From NCBI GenBank assembly GCA_029565535.1, contig JAKQNZ010000026.1, positions 1 through 33,067 on the forward strand: a stretch of 33,067 nucleotides of DNA. Direction: 5' to 3'. The notes under the pieces are model-generated. The model was not told the origin of the DNA and did no database searches. It worked only from the letters and a program-made list of their open reading frames with translations. This stretch comes from Candidatus Cloacimonadota bacterium. GTDB taxonomy: Bacteria; Cloacimonadota; Cloacimonadia; Cloacimonadales; Cloacimonadaceae. The position numbers and the translations under genes are program-made. Below are positions 17,450-25,382 of this stretch, one piece after another (positions within the stretch are counted from its first letter, which is position 1; every line of letters starts with the position of its first letter).

Positions 17450-17457
17450 GCCGTGAT

Positions 17458-18663
17458 ATGTTGAATAAGATCAGGAAGGATTCAGGGAAGTTGGTCTTCG
17501 GTTTTAGATGCCGGGTTCTTGTATTTGTATTCAGGTGTTATTTGCTATTGCTGGCCATCCGGGAATATCGGAATCCCTGGCTTGCCATGATGGTTCTGAG
17601 ACGCTTGGTGAATCTGAAAAGAAGCCTGGTGGGCAATACACAAAGTATGAAGTGGCTTCGTTCAAATGGCCGGTATTTCTGGAATGTCAGTTCTCCAGGT
17701 TGGCCCTCCAAAGCTTTTCGGGCCTTTATTTCGCACGAAATGAACCGGATTGTGCCGCTTAGAAAACGGCAAAGCCAATTGCAAACCCTTATCTTGTCTA
17801 TCACTAGCCGTTGCCCCCTGGCCTGTAAGCATTGCTATGAATGGAAAAATCTGGCTGGCAGTGAATGTCTCAGTTTACTTCAATTACGCCAGATTCTTGA
17901 TAGATTTCAAAGGCTTGGAGTAAGCCATGTGGAACTGAGCGGAGGAGAGCCGCTAAGCCGTTTTGACGATCTCATCGTGCTCTTGCAGGGTGCCGGAAAG
18001 GGAACGGATTTTTGGATTTTAACTTCGGGATTTGAGCTTGATTACCGTAAAGCCCGGGCCTTGAAAAAGGCAGGATTAACCGGAGCAGTGATCAGCCTGG
18101 ATCACTTTAACGAAACCAAACACAATGAATTCCGGGCAAATCCGGAATCCTACTCCTGGGTCTGGAAAGCGGTAAAAAACGCTCAAAGCGTTGGTCTGGC
18201 GGTTGCTTTGTCCCTTTGCGCCACCCGGGAATTCATCAATACTGAGAACCTGGAAAAATATCTGAAACTGGCCAAAGATATGGGAGTTTGGATTGTTCGA
18301 ATCCTGGAACCCCGGGCAGTGGGGCATTTCAGCGAATGTGACATCGAGCTTGGGGAAGAGCAATTCCGCATCCTGGACGAATTTTATCTGAAGCTTACCA
18401 ACGATCCGGACTACCGTGATTTCCCTATATTGGATTTCCTGGCCTATTATCAGCGCCGAACCGGATGTTTCGGAGGAGACCGCTATCTGTATGTGGATTC
18501 CAAAGGCGAGATGCACTCTTGTCCATTTTGCCAGGAATCGGCTGGATCTGCGCTGGCGGAATCTCTGGATGAAATCCTTGTATCTTTGCGGGGCAAAGGC
18601 TGCCACAAGTATCCCCGGGCTCGGGCGAAATCTATATTGCCAGATAGCTGCATGCTGACTTGA
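17458..18663 (+). CDS. Radical SAM/SPASM-domain protein
   Basis: A 401-residue protein. The motif CPLACKHC near residue 121 binds the 4Fe-4S cluster that cleaves SAM. 'VELSGGEPLSRFDDL' is the GGE motif. The C-terminal region has the spaced cysteines of a SPASM or twitch domain ('RTGCFGG', 'MHSCPFC', 'GKGC', 'DSCML'), which binds one or two auxiliary clusters. Such enzymes usually modify peptides or proteins, for example RiPP precursors or sulfatases. An unusual ~110-residue basic and partly hydrophobic N-terminal extension precedes the core. It starts eight bases after the lipoprotein gene, so the pair probably works together. No small precursor peptide gene was found between its neighbours. 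Confidence 0.85.
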   Translation: MLNKIRKDSGKLVFGFRCRVLVFVFRCYLLLLAIREYRNPWLAMMVLRRLVNLKRSLVGNTQSMKWLRSNGRYFWNVSSPGWPSKAFRAFISHEMNRIVPLRKRQSQLQTLILSITSRCPLACKHCYEWKNLAGSECLSLLQLRQILDRFQRLGVSHVELSGGEPLSRFDDLIVLLQGAGKGTDFWILTSGFELDYRKARALKKAGLTGAVISLDHFNETKHNEFRANPESYSWVWKAVKNAQSVGLAVALSLCATREFINTENLEKYLKLAKDMGVWIVRILEPRAVGHFSECDIELGEEQFRILDEFYLKLTNDPDYRDFPILDFLAYYQRRTGCFGGDRYLYVDSKGEMHSCPFCQESAGSALAESLDEILVSLRGKGCHKYPRARAKSILPDSCMLT

Positions 18664-18700
18664 GAAAACAACCCAGATAATCAGGAGAAAAGGAGATAAA

Positions 18701-19447
18701 ATGTTCAAACATTCCACGAGAGTTCTTTGCCTTGCTGCAGGGCTGCTATTCGGGATAAGCTTAGCTGGCTTGAGCGAGGTGCGAACCACTCAGGTGAATT
18801 CGGCTATTCCCTCCACGGGAGTTAATTTTTTCTTCAGCTCTGCTTTCGCAGGAAGTTCCGTGTGGGATGATTCCCCCAGTTCACAAAGCAAGGTTGTAAA
18901 GTCGGTGTCGGGGGGCTATGCGTCTCTCAAGGTAGATCCCCATTGGGAGTTGTCCGTTTGGCTTTCCAGTTACCAGCGTTCCACCGCCATCGAGCTACAA
19001 ACCAAGATGCTGGTTTATCATGAGCAAAATACTTATCTCAGCTTTGTTCCTGCCATCTATAATTCGGCCGGCAGCAAGAGTGGCGGGGGAACCCTGGCCA
19101 GTGGTTATAAGGAAGAATGTAGCCTAAACGGGATAGCCCTGCCTCTAATCCTGTCCCTCGATTCAAAAAGAAACGTTACTATGAACCTTAGTGCCGGAGC
19201 CAACAGCGAGTGGGTGTCAGTAAAGGGATATTATGGAGCCTATAATTCCACTACCTATCAGTACGACAGGGTTTATTACACCCGGAATACCGTGAACACC
19301 TGGCGGGGGCACCTGAATCTGAGTTTGACAGCCAATTCGGGAGCTTTGATCATGACTCCGGAGATCGGAATCACTTTTGCCGATGCTCGTAATCAGGGAA
19401 AGATTCGCTTTTTGAACTATGGCATCTCGTTCGGAGCCAGACTTTAG
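18701..19447 (+). CDS. Exported probable beta-barrel protein of unknown function
   Basis: A 248-residue protein with a signal peptide (MFKHSTRVLCLAAGLLFGISLAG). The mature part alternates polar and hydrophobic residues, is rich in Ser/Tyr/Asn, and has strand-like repeats such as 'ELSVWLSSYQRSTAIELQTKMLVY'. It ends with 'NYGISFGARL', consistent with a small outer-membrane barrel. No family was recognised. A strong AGGAGA...AGGAGATAAA ribosome site precedes ATG 18701. The 37-base gap from the radical SAM/SPASM gene suggests the same transcript, so it might be an envelope partner or substrate of that pair. Confidence 0.6.
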   Translation: MFKHSTRVLCLAAGLLFGISLAGLSEVRTTQVNSAIPSTGVNFFFSSAFAGSSVWDDSPSSQSKVVKSVSGGYASLKVDPHWELSVWLSSYQRSTAIELQTKMLVYHEQNTYLSFVPAIYNSAGSKSGGGTLASGYKEECSLNGIALPLILSLDSKRNVTMNLSAGANSEWVSVKGYYGAYNSTTYQYDRVYYTRNTVNTWRGHLNLSLTANSGALIMTPEIGITFADARNQGKIRFLNYGISFGARL

Positions 19448-19892
19448 ATTTGCCGACGCCGTTTCAAGCCCATAGAAATGCTTGTCTTACCCAGCTTTTT
19501 AAAGCGAGTTGCTAAGAGCGATATTCCGGTAAAGCTCCACCAGTTTTTTTAAGCTCATTGTTCCAAGACCCTAAAGAGTTGATTTTGCTTCGCTTCTGGC
19601 ATCCCATCCAATACCCATCCTTTACCCATCCTTTACCCATCCTATGAATATATGGTAAGTATAGAATGGGAAATGATTTGGATTGCTTTGGTTTTCTCTG
19701 GCAAGATGTCCTTTGAGAGGGGATTTTCGCAGTATCTCAATATCGATAGCGACTTGCCGTTGATAATCAGTCCAGGGAATTCCAAAGGGCTTGTCGATTC
19801 CCTAAACATAATTGCCAGAAGGGATTTGAGGCGATTTATCGAGCCTTGGAAATCTGCCTGCAAGCAAAAAACAGGCCAATGAGAAGTATTTC
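19448..19892. other. Gene-poor gap with one dispersed repeat
   Basis: This 445-base stretch between the exported protein and the lptB promoter holds the 11-mer repeat at 19602-19672 and no convincing gene. A 76-codon frame (19652-19882) starts inside the repeat, has no ribosome site and matches nothing known to me. No clear terminator for the upstream gene is visible. Confidence 0.6.
19602..19672. repeat. 11-bp tandem repeat, copy 2
   Basis: Four 11-mers (19602-19612, 19613-19623, 19624-19634, 19635-19645), two of them identical (ACCCATCCTTT), are followed by 'gaatatatgg'. A partial inverted arm ATGGGA (19667-19672) faces TCCCAT at 19602. The order of units and the AT-rich tail match the copy at 3779-3838, 15.8 kb away. 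Confidence 0.75.
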
Positions 19893-19920
19893 TTGACAAA
19901 AAAGCAGCGTTGCTTAGATT
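19893..19920 (+). promoter_or_regulatory. Sigma-70-type promoter of the lptB-rpoN operon
   Basis: A perfect -35 TTGACA (19893-19898) is followed after 16 bases by TAGATT (19915-19920). Transcription would start near 19927, only about three bases before ATG 19930, and no ribosome site precedes that ATG. This predicts a leaderless lptB message. Confidence 0.6.
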
Positions 19921-19929
19921 TAATACTGT

Positions 19930-20679
19930 ATGGATAAGCACAAGATTCGAGCTGAAAACCTCGTAAAAATATACGGAAAACGCACCGTGGTTAATAATCT
20001 CAGTATGGAGATCAGCCAGGGCGAAGTGGTTGGGATTCTGGGCCCTAATGGGGCCGGCAAGACCACAACTTTTTATATGATCATCGGTTTGGCCAAGCCT
20101 AATAAGGGCAAGGTGTATCTGGACGATACGGATATCAGCCACAAGGCGATGTTCAAAAGAGCCCGTCTGGGCTTAGGTTATCTGGCCCAAGCCCCCTCGA
20201 TATTTTCGAAGCTTACCGTTGAGCAGAATATTCTGGCCATCCTGCAAACCCTGAAGATAAACCGAAAGGAACAGAAGAAGCGTCTGCAGGAAGCCCTGGA
20301 AGAACTGAACCTGGCTCAGCTTGCCAAGCAGAAAGCCTATACACTCTCCGGTGGAGAAAGGCGCAAGCTGGAGATTACCCGCGCTCTGGTAACCAACCCA
20401 ACCTTTATCTTTATGGATGAGCCTTTTGCCGGAGTTGACCCCATCGCAGTGGCTGATATTCAGGATATAATTGCCAAGCTGCGTGCTAAAAATATAGGGA
20501 TCATGATTACTGATCATAATGTGATCGAGACTTTGAAAATCGTGAACCGGGCTTATATTATTTACCAAGGCCAGGTGATCGTTTCCGGTTCTTCGTTGGA
20601 ACTTATAAACGATGAAAAGGCAAAAGAGCTATATTTGGGAGACAGGTTTTTGGATAGCCCCTTCGAGACGAGATTATGA
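19930..20679 (+). CDS. lptB: LPS export ABC transporter ATPase LptB
   Basis: A 249-residue ATPase that powers extraction of lipopolysaccharide from the inner membrane by LptFG for transport to the outer membrane. Walker A is GPNGAGKTT (about residues 37-45), the signature is LSGGERRKLEI, and Walker B is 'FIFMDEPFAGVDP', with switch 'ITDHN'. 'LGYLAQAPSIFSKLTVEQNI' is the diagnostic LptB block that separates it from other ABC ATPases. It is the first gene of an eight-gene operon and overlaps rpoN by four bases (ATGA). Its presence implies a Gram-negative LPS-type outer membrane. No lptA or lptC precedes it here, unlike in Proteobacteria. Confidence 0.95.
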   Translation: MDKHKIRAENLVKIYGKRTVVNNLSMEISQGEVVGILGPNGAGKTTTFYMIIGLAKPNKGKVYLDDTDISHKAMFKRARLGLGYLAQAPSIFSKLTVEQNILAILQTLKINRKEQKKRLQEALEELNLAQLAKQKAYTLSGGERRKLEITRALVTNPTFIFMDEPFAGVDPIAVADIQDIIAKLRAKNIGIMITDHNVIETLKIVNRAYIIYQGQVIVSGSSLELINDEKAKELYLGDRFLDSPFETRL

Positions 20680-22133
20680 ATTCTTTGGATCAATATCTTT
20701 CCCTGAAGCAGAAGCAGGAACTGGCGTTAAAGCCCAAGATGCTGCAATCCCTGAAGATGCTGGCCTTACCGATCTTGGAGCTGGAAAGCTATATCAAACA
20801 GGAACTGGAAAACAATCCTCTGCTGGAACTGCGCGAAGAAAAAGACGAAGAAGATATTGACGAAAGCAATTTCGAACAGAGCGCTCCGGAAAGTGATAAT
20901 CCCATCGAAGAGCCTGAAGAAACGGAAGTCCACTGTTCCACTCTGGCTGAAGCGAGAGAACTGACCGAAATTTTGGATAACTGGAACGATTACCACTCGG
21001 GATACGACACCTGGCACGGAGAAAGCGAAACAGACCACACCGAAGCTCTGATCCGCTATGAAGAAAATGCCAAAGAAAAATTCATCGAGCAGCTCTTTCC
21101 CCTGAATCTGAAAGATAACGAAATGGACTTTATCACGGAACTGATTGACGCTTGTGATAATTATGGCTTTTTACCAAGAAACTATCGCATCGAAGCCCTG
21201 GGACGCCGCTACAAACTGCATCCTGAAAGAGCGAACGAATTGCACGAAATGATCTTGAACCTGAGTCCCAAAGGCATAACCTCGCGAAATCTGGAAGAAT
21301 GCCTCTATGCGCAGTTTAGCGAAGAACAAAAAGAAAACCGCATCCTCTGCGGCCTAATCGGAGAGCAATTTGAAAACCTAATCCACAGGCGTTATCAGAA
21401 GATTGCTTCTCATTACGGAGTAACCGAGGAAGCCATACTGGCTGCCAAGGAGCAGATTGGCAAGCTCGATCCCAAGCCGGGATTAAGGATTACGGGCTCC
21501 AATGCGGCCTACGTGTTCCCCGATGTTACCATGAAGCTGATCGATGGGCAATACGAAATCATCATTAACGACCAGATTACCCCCAATATCATCATCAGTC
21601 CGCGCTACCGCAAGATGATCAATCGAGGCTATTTCGACAAAGAGACGATGCAGTTTGTGAGAGAACGGATAAACTCAGCCAAGTTCCTCATCAAGTCCAT
21701 CTTTATGCGGATGCGGACCTTGGAACGGGTTTCCCTTTCGATCATCAGACATCAATACGACTTTTTCTATTATGGAACGGGGCAACTGCACCCCTTGACC
21801 TATTCAGTTATCGCCCAGGATTTGGGGATCAGCGAATCCACAATCAGCCGTGTAGTGAAAGACAAGTATGCAGAAACTCCTTATGGGATCTTTGCCTTCA
21901 AGGATTTCTTCACTTCCACCGCAGGGATCGACGACGATTATCAGAGCATCTCACGGCAAAAGGTGAAAACCTACCTTATCCGCTTGATTGAAAACGAAAA
22001 CAAGAGAAAACCCTACAGCGACCAGGAACTGGTGGCTCATCTGAAAGCCGCCGGCTTGAATATCTCACGTAGAATCATTACTAAATACCGGGATGAACTG
22101 GGAATTTTAAACAGCCATCTCAGGAGAAAATAA
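20676..22133 (+). CDS. rpoN: RNA polymerase sigma-54 factor RpoN
   Basis: A 485-residue alternative sigma factor that recognises -24/-12 promoters and needs AAA+ activators. The N-terminal region I is Gln/Leu-rich and typical ('KQKQELALKPKMLQSLKMLALP', 'ELENNPLLEL'). A long acidic region II follows (about residues 55-130), then the core-binding domain. A helix-turn-helix ('DLGISESTISRVVKDKY') and the terminal RpoN box 'SRRIITKYRDELGI' (family form ARRTVxKYRE) complete it. The RpoN box intact at the C-terminus argues for full function. It starts inside the lptB stop codon. A matching target promoter occurs at 13599-13614. Confidence 0.96.
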   Translation: MNSLDQYLSLKQKQELALKPKMLQSLKMLALPILELESYIKQELENNPLLELREEKDEEDIDESNFEQSAPESDNPIEEPEETEVHCSTLAEARELTEILDNWNDYHSGYDTWHGESETDHTEALIRYEENAKEKFIEQLFPLNLKDNEMDFITELIDACDNYGFLPRNYRIEALGRRYKLHPERANELHEMILNLSPKGITSRNLEECLYAQFSEEQKENRILCGLIGEQFENLIHRRYQKIASHYGVTEEAILAAKEQIGKLDPKPGLRITGSNAAYVFPDVTMKLIDGQYEIIINDQITPNIIISPRYRKMINRGYFDKETMQFVRERINSAKFLIKSIFMRMRTLERVSLSIIRHQYDFFYYGTGQLHPLTYSVIAQDLGISESTISRVVKDKYAETPYGIFAFKDFFTSTAGIDDDYQSISRQKVKTYLIRLIENENKRKPYSDQELVAHLKAAGLNISRRIITKYRDELGILNSHLRRK

Positions 22134-23543
22134 ATGCAACACACGCAAGTGATTATCATCGGAGGGGGACCCGGCGGCTACGAAACTGCCATCCGTCTCA
22201 GCCAGTATAATATAGAATGTCTGGTAATCGAAAAAGCCCGGCTGGGAGGGGTATGTCTGAACTGGGGCTGCATCCCTACCAAGGCCCTGGTAAAAAGCGC
22301 AGAACTCTACAGCGAAATGCTGGATGCCCCGGCTTGGGGATTGCCAGCAAATCATCAGGCATTGGACTATGCAAAAGTATATGAACGCAAGAATGCCGTG
22401 GTGGAACAGCTCGTAAGCGGGATAGAATATCTCTTCCGCAAACGCAAGATCCCCATGGTACAAGGCACTGCCATCTCCGTCCATAAAGAGGCCGATAACT
22501 ATATTGTAGAAACTGAAGCAGGCGAAAGCTTTAGCTGCTGCTACCTGATTCTGGCAACCGGCAGCGAAGCGAAAAGCCTGCCTGGAATAGAAATAGACGA
22601 AGTGGACATCCTTTCCTCCACCGGGATTCTGAAGTTGGATAAACTGCCAGAAAGCCTGGCAGTGGTTGGTGGAGGTGTTATCGGCTGTGAATTTGCCTCG
22701 ATCTTTGCTACTTTTGGAGTAAAGGTAAGCATTATCGAGTTTCTCCCGCGGCTAGTGGCTTTGGAAGATGAGGAAATCTCCAAACGCCTGGCTCTGAGCT
22801 TTAAAAAAGGTGGTATCAGCGTAAAGACCGGCGTGGGCGTGCAAAGCATCTCCAAAGGTTCTGATTCCTTGGAGCTAAGCCTTTCCGACGGTAGCTCTCT
22901 GACGGCTGAGAAAGTGCTGATGAGCGTTGGCAGAATTCCCGTTAACAATCTGCGCTGGATTGATCTGGAGCTAAAAACTGAGCGGGGAGCAATCCAAATA
23001 GACGATGCCATGCAAACCAGTCTGGATCGGGTTTTCGCCATAGGCGACGTGACTGCCAGGCTGCAATTGGCACATACTGCCAGCAAGCAGGGATTGATCG
23101 TGGCTGAGATCATCAGGAATGCCCTTACTCCAGCCCTCCAGCCCTCCAGCCCTCCAGCAGCCCTGAACTACATCAATATTCCACGTTGCACCTTCACCCA
23201 TCCCGAAATTGCTTCGGTTGGGTATACCCAGGCTGAAGCAGAGAAAGTATTTCCAGAAATCAGGATAGGTAAGTTTCCCTTTACGGCAAACGGCAAGGCC
23301 ATGGCCATGGGCAATACAGCCGGATTTGTAAAAACCATCGCTCGCGCCGATACCAATGAGTTGGTGGGTATGCATATCATGGGACCCAATGCCGCGGAGC
23401 TGATCGCCCAAGGGGCTATTCTGATCGCTAATCATAACACGTCTGAAGACGCAGAAGCCGTTGTTTTTGCTCATCCGACTCTTTCGGAAGCTATTATGGA
23501 AGCAATGGAAGACCTGCGCAACCTGTCTATTCACAAGATTTAA
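22134..23543 (+). CDS. lpdA: Dihydrolipoyl dehydrogenase
   Basis: A 469-residue flavoprotein disulfide reductase that reoxidises dihydrolipoamide of 2-oxoacid dehydrogenase or glycine-cleavage complexes with NAD. FAD-binding 'IIIGGGPGGYETAIRLSQ', redox disulfide in 'GGVCLNWGCIPTK', NAD-binding 'VVGGGVIGCEFASIF', FAD site 'VFAIGDVT', and the dimer-interface His-Pro in 'AHPTLSEAIMEAM' are all present. It begins on the base after the rpoN stop. No E1/E2 or glycine-cleavage gene is nearby, so its complex is elsewhere. Odd feature: the linker between the central and dimerisation domains (about residues 332-345) is coded by an 8-bp tandem repeat giving 'ALQPSSPPAALN'. Confidence 0.94.
   Translation: MQHTQVIIIGGGPGGYETAIRLSQYNIECLVIEKARLGGVCLNWGCIPTKALVKSAELYSEMLDAPAWGLPANHQALDYAKVYERKNAVVEQLVSGIEYLFRKRKIPMVQGTAISVHKEADNYIVETEAGESFSCCYLILATGSEAKSLPGIEIDEVDILSSTGILKLDKLPESLAVVGGGVIGCEFASIFATFGVKVSIIEFLPRLVALEDEEISKRLALSFKKGGISVKTGVGVQSISKGSDSLELSLSDGSSLTAEKVLMSVGRIPVNNLRWIDLELKTERGAIQIDDAMQTSLDRVFAIGDVTARLQLAHTASKQGLIVAEIIRNALTPALQPSSPPAALNYINIPRCTFTHPEIASVGYTQAEAEKVFPEIRIGKFPFTANGKAMAMGNTAGFVKTIARADTNELVGMHIMGPNAAELIAQGAILIANHNTSEDAEAVVFAHPTLSEAIMEAMEDLRNLSIHKI
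23130..23157. repeat. 8-bp tandem repeat inside lpdA (CCAGCCCT x3.5)
   Basis: Three exact copies of CCAGCCCT and a half copy. On the other strand the unit is TGGAGGGC, one base from the TGGAGTGC unit of the array at 4012-4123. Eight is not a multiple of three, so any change by one unit would shift the lpdA frame. Confidence 0.92.
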
Positions 23544-23560
23544 CAAAGGAGGAATCCCAA

Positions 23561-24097
23561 ATGCAGATCACAATCACTGCCCGTCATTTCGAGCTAACCA
23601 AGGCCATCCGTGATTATGTGGAAACTTCATGCCTGAAGCTGAAGAAGTACTTTGACCACATTATTACCGTCCATGCCACTCTCGCTTTGGAAAATAGCCG
23701 CAATCTCTGCGAGCTATCCCTGCACGCTGCCAAATTCAGCTTGCAAAGCCAGGCCGAGGAAATGGACATGTATTTGAGTATCGATAATGCTATCGACAAG
23801 ATGGAAGGCCAGATCAAGAAATTGAAAGATCGCATTACGGATCATCAGAAACGAGCCCTCAAGGAACAATTTGATGATTTTTCACGCGCTACCGATTTTC
23901 AGGTGGATGCCGTAGACCGCAAAAGGAAAACGCTAAAAACCAAACGCGTCGTAACCGAACCGCTGACCGTTTCCGAAGCTTTGGAAAAACTGGAAGGCAG
24001 CCAGGATGAATATCTGATCTTCAAAAACATCGAAACCGACAGCATAAATGTATTGGTAACCAAAGACCACGAGGTCTATAAACTACTGGAACCCTAA
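23561..24097 (+). CDS. hpf: Long-form ribosome hibernation promoting factor HPF
   Basis: A 178-residue protein. The N-terminal ~100 residues are the HPF/RaiA domain ('ITARHFELTKAIRDYVETSCLKLKKYF', then 'DNAIDKMEGQIKKLKDRI') that occupies the A/P sites of stalled ribosomes. A charged linker follows, then a short C-terminal domain ('LTVSEALEKLEGSQDEYLIFKNIETD') that dimerises to join 70S ribosomes into 100S. This is the long form found in Firmicutes and most other phyla, not the short HPF usually encoded beside proteobacterial rpoN. An AAAGGAGGAA ribosome site lies 18 bases after lpdA. The hairpin at 24111 follows its stop. Confidence 0.93.
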   Translation: MQITITARHFELTKAIRDYVETSCLKLKKYFDHIITVHATLALENSRNLCELSLHAAKFSLQSQAEEMDMYLSIDNAIDKMEGQIKKLKDRITDHQKRALKEQFDDFSRATDFQVDAVDRKRKTLKTKRVVTEPLTVSEALEKLEGSQDEYLIFKNIETDSINVLVTKDHEVYKLLEP

Positions 24098-24110
24098 AGA
24101 ATTTCTATTG

Positions 24111-24139
24111 TGCCGGAGTTGCTGACCGCAGCTCCGGCA
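24111..24139 (+). promoter_or_regulatory. 12-bp hairpin between hpf and hprK
   Basis: TGCCGGAGTTGC (24111-24122) pairs with GCAGCTCCGGCA (24128-24139) across the 5-base loop TGACC. One T-G wobble interrupts an otherwise perfect stem. No T run follows, so it is not a standard terminator. It lies mid-operon and could act as an mRNA processing or stability element that separates hpf levels from the PTS genes. Confidence 0.7.
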
Positions 24140-24159
24140 TCCTGAGATAAGGAATTTCC

Positions 24160-25149
24160 ATGAAAGAAATTACCGTCCAAGATTTCTTCGAGGCCAAAAA
24201 GAAAGACCTGGCTTTATCCCTAATCACTGAGCCGGAAACCCTGAACAAAAAGCTGGTTTCGCCGCATGTAAATCGCCCGGGCCTGGCCCTGGCCGGATAT
24301 CTGGAAGTTTTTTCCAGCGAAAGGGTTCAGGTTTTTGGCGAAACCGAGGTGCGATTTCTGCAAAGCCGCAACGAGGATGAACTGATATCATGCATAAGGG
24401 ACATGTTCAAAACCGACATTCCCTGCATAATCGTATCTAAGGGGCTCACTCTCCCTCCGGTGATCGAACACATGGCCAATGATCTCAATATTGCCCTGCT
24501 TTCCAGCCGGCTCTCGACAATAAACTTGATCGAGCATCTTTCCCGCTACTTGCACGATGTCTTCGCACTGGAAAAAACCATACATGCCACCTTGGTGGAT
24601 GTCTTTGGCCTGGGAATCCTGCTAACGGGGAAAAGCGGTATTGGCAAAAGCGAATGTGCTCTCGATCTGGTACATCGTGGCCATAGCCTGGTGGGTGATG
24701 ATCTGATCACTCTGCGCTATCTGGATGAGCAGTTAATGGGCAGACCGGGCCGGGAATTTGGCCATTTTATGGAAATCCGCGGGGTTGGTTTTATAAACGC
24801 AGAAAGAATGTTTGGGATAGAACGCACCCGCAGACAAAAAACCATTGATCTGCAGATCGAACTGATGCCCTGGCAGGATAACATGGATTACGAAAGAATC
24901 GGACTGGTAAACAATTATGCCGAGCACCTCGGCGTGAAAATTCCTATCATCTACCTTCCTGTTTCGCCTGGAAAAAATGTTTCCGTCATAGTCGAAGTGG
25001 CGGCGATGAACATGATCCTGAAAGGCGTTGGCTATGATGCCGCAGAGGACTTTAACCGCAAAGTAAACCAAGAAATCCGTAAGAAAACCCTCACCAAAAA
25101 CCTGGACATGAAAACTGATGAAACAGGTAGCGGTAACAGTAACCAATAA
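24160..25149 (+). CDS. hprK: HPr kinase/phosphorylase
   Basis: A 329-residue bifunctional enzyme that phosphorylates and dephosphorylates the regulatory serine of HPr according to energy state. The N-terminal domain covers about residues 1-130. The Walker A loop 'LTGKSGIGKSECALDLVHRGH' with 'LVGDD' follows, and 'MEIRGVGFINAERMFG' is the family signature. The C-terminal region ('PVSPGKNVSVIVEVAAMNMIL') matches the loop needed for dephosphorylation. The length is normal (~310). It overlaps ptsH by 32 bases, so the kinase and its substrate are translationally coupled. Confidence 0.95.
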   Translation: MKEITVQDFFEAKKKDLALSLITEPETLNKKLVSPHVNRPGLALAGYLEVFSSERVQVFGETEVRFLQSRNEDELISCIRDMFKTDIPCIIVSKGLTLPPVIEHMANDLNIALLSSRLSTINLIEHLSRYLHDVFALEKTIHATLVDVFGLGILLTGKSGIGKSECALDLVHRGHSLVGDDLITLRYLDEQLMGRPGREFGHFMEIRGVGFINAERMFGIERTRRQKTIDLQIELMPWQDNMDYERIGLVNNYAEHLGVKIPIIYLPVSPGKNVSVIVEVAAMNMILKGVGYDAAEDFNRKVNQEIRKKTLTKNLDMKTDETGSGNSNQ

Positions 25150-25381
25150 ACTCGGTTTACATGCCCGGCCATCTGCGCTGTTGGTGCGGGCTGCTACCAA
25201 ATACAGAAGCGAGTTCTTCATCGAGAAAGACGGCATGAAAGTAAATGGAAAGAGCATTATGGGCGTTATGATGCTGGCTGCTGAATGCGGTTCATCCCTG
25301 GTTCTCAGCGCTGATGGAGTGGACGAAGATTATCTTTTGGACGAACTGCAATCTCTGATCAACAGCGGTTTTGGTGAGTAA
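25118..25381 (+). CDS. ptsH: Phosphocarrier protein HPr
   Basis: An 87-residue protein. 'GLHARPS' holds the histidine phosphorylated by enzyme I, and 'VNGKSIMGVMMLA' holds the serine phosphorylated by HprK (Ser46 region of Bacillus HPr). Both sites are intact, so it can serve sugar uptake and regulation. The start ATG lies inside hprK, and the stop is one base before the ptsI ATG. The C-terminus 'LLDELQSLINSGFGE' is typical. It is canonical HPr, not the proteobacterial NPr or a catabolite-only Crh, which lacks the active histidine. Confidence 0.96.
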   Translation: MKQVAVTVTNKLGLHARPSALLVRAATKYRSEFFIEKDGMKVNGKSIMGVMMLAAECGSSLVLSADGVDEDYLLDELQSLINSGFGE

Positions 25382-25382
25382 A

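Noticed and set aside
19652-19882. A 76-codon forward frame before lptB
   Set aside because: It starts inside the 11-mer repeat, lacks a ribosome site, and shows no recognisable domain. Kept as part of the gene-poor gap.
22541-23546. Long reverse-strand frames inside lpdA
   Set aside because: They are shadows of a clearly identified gene and show no domain of their own.
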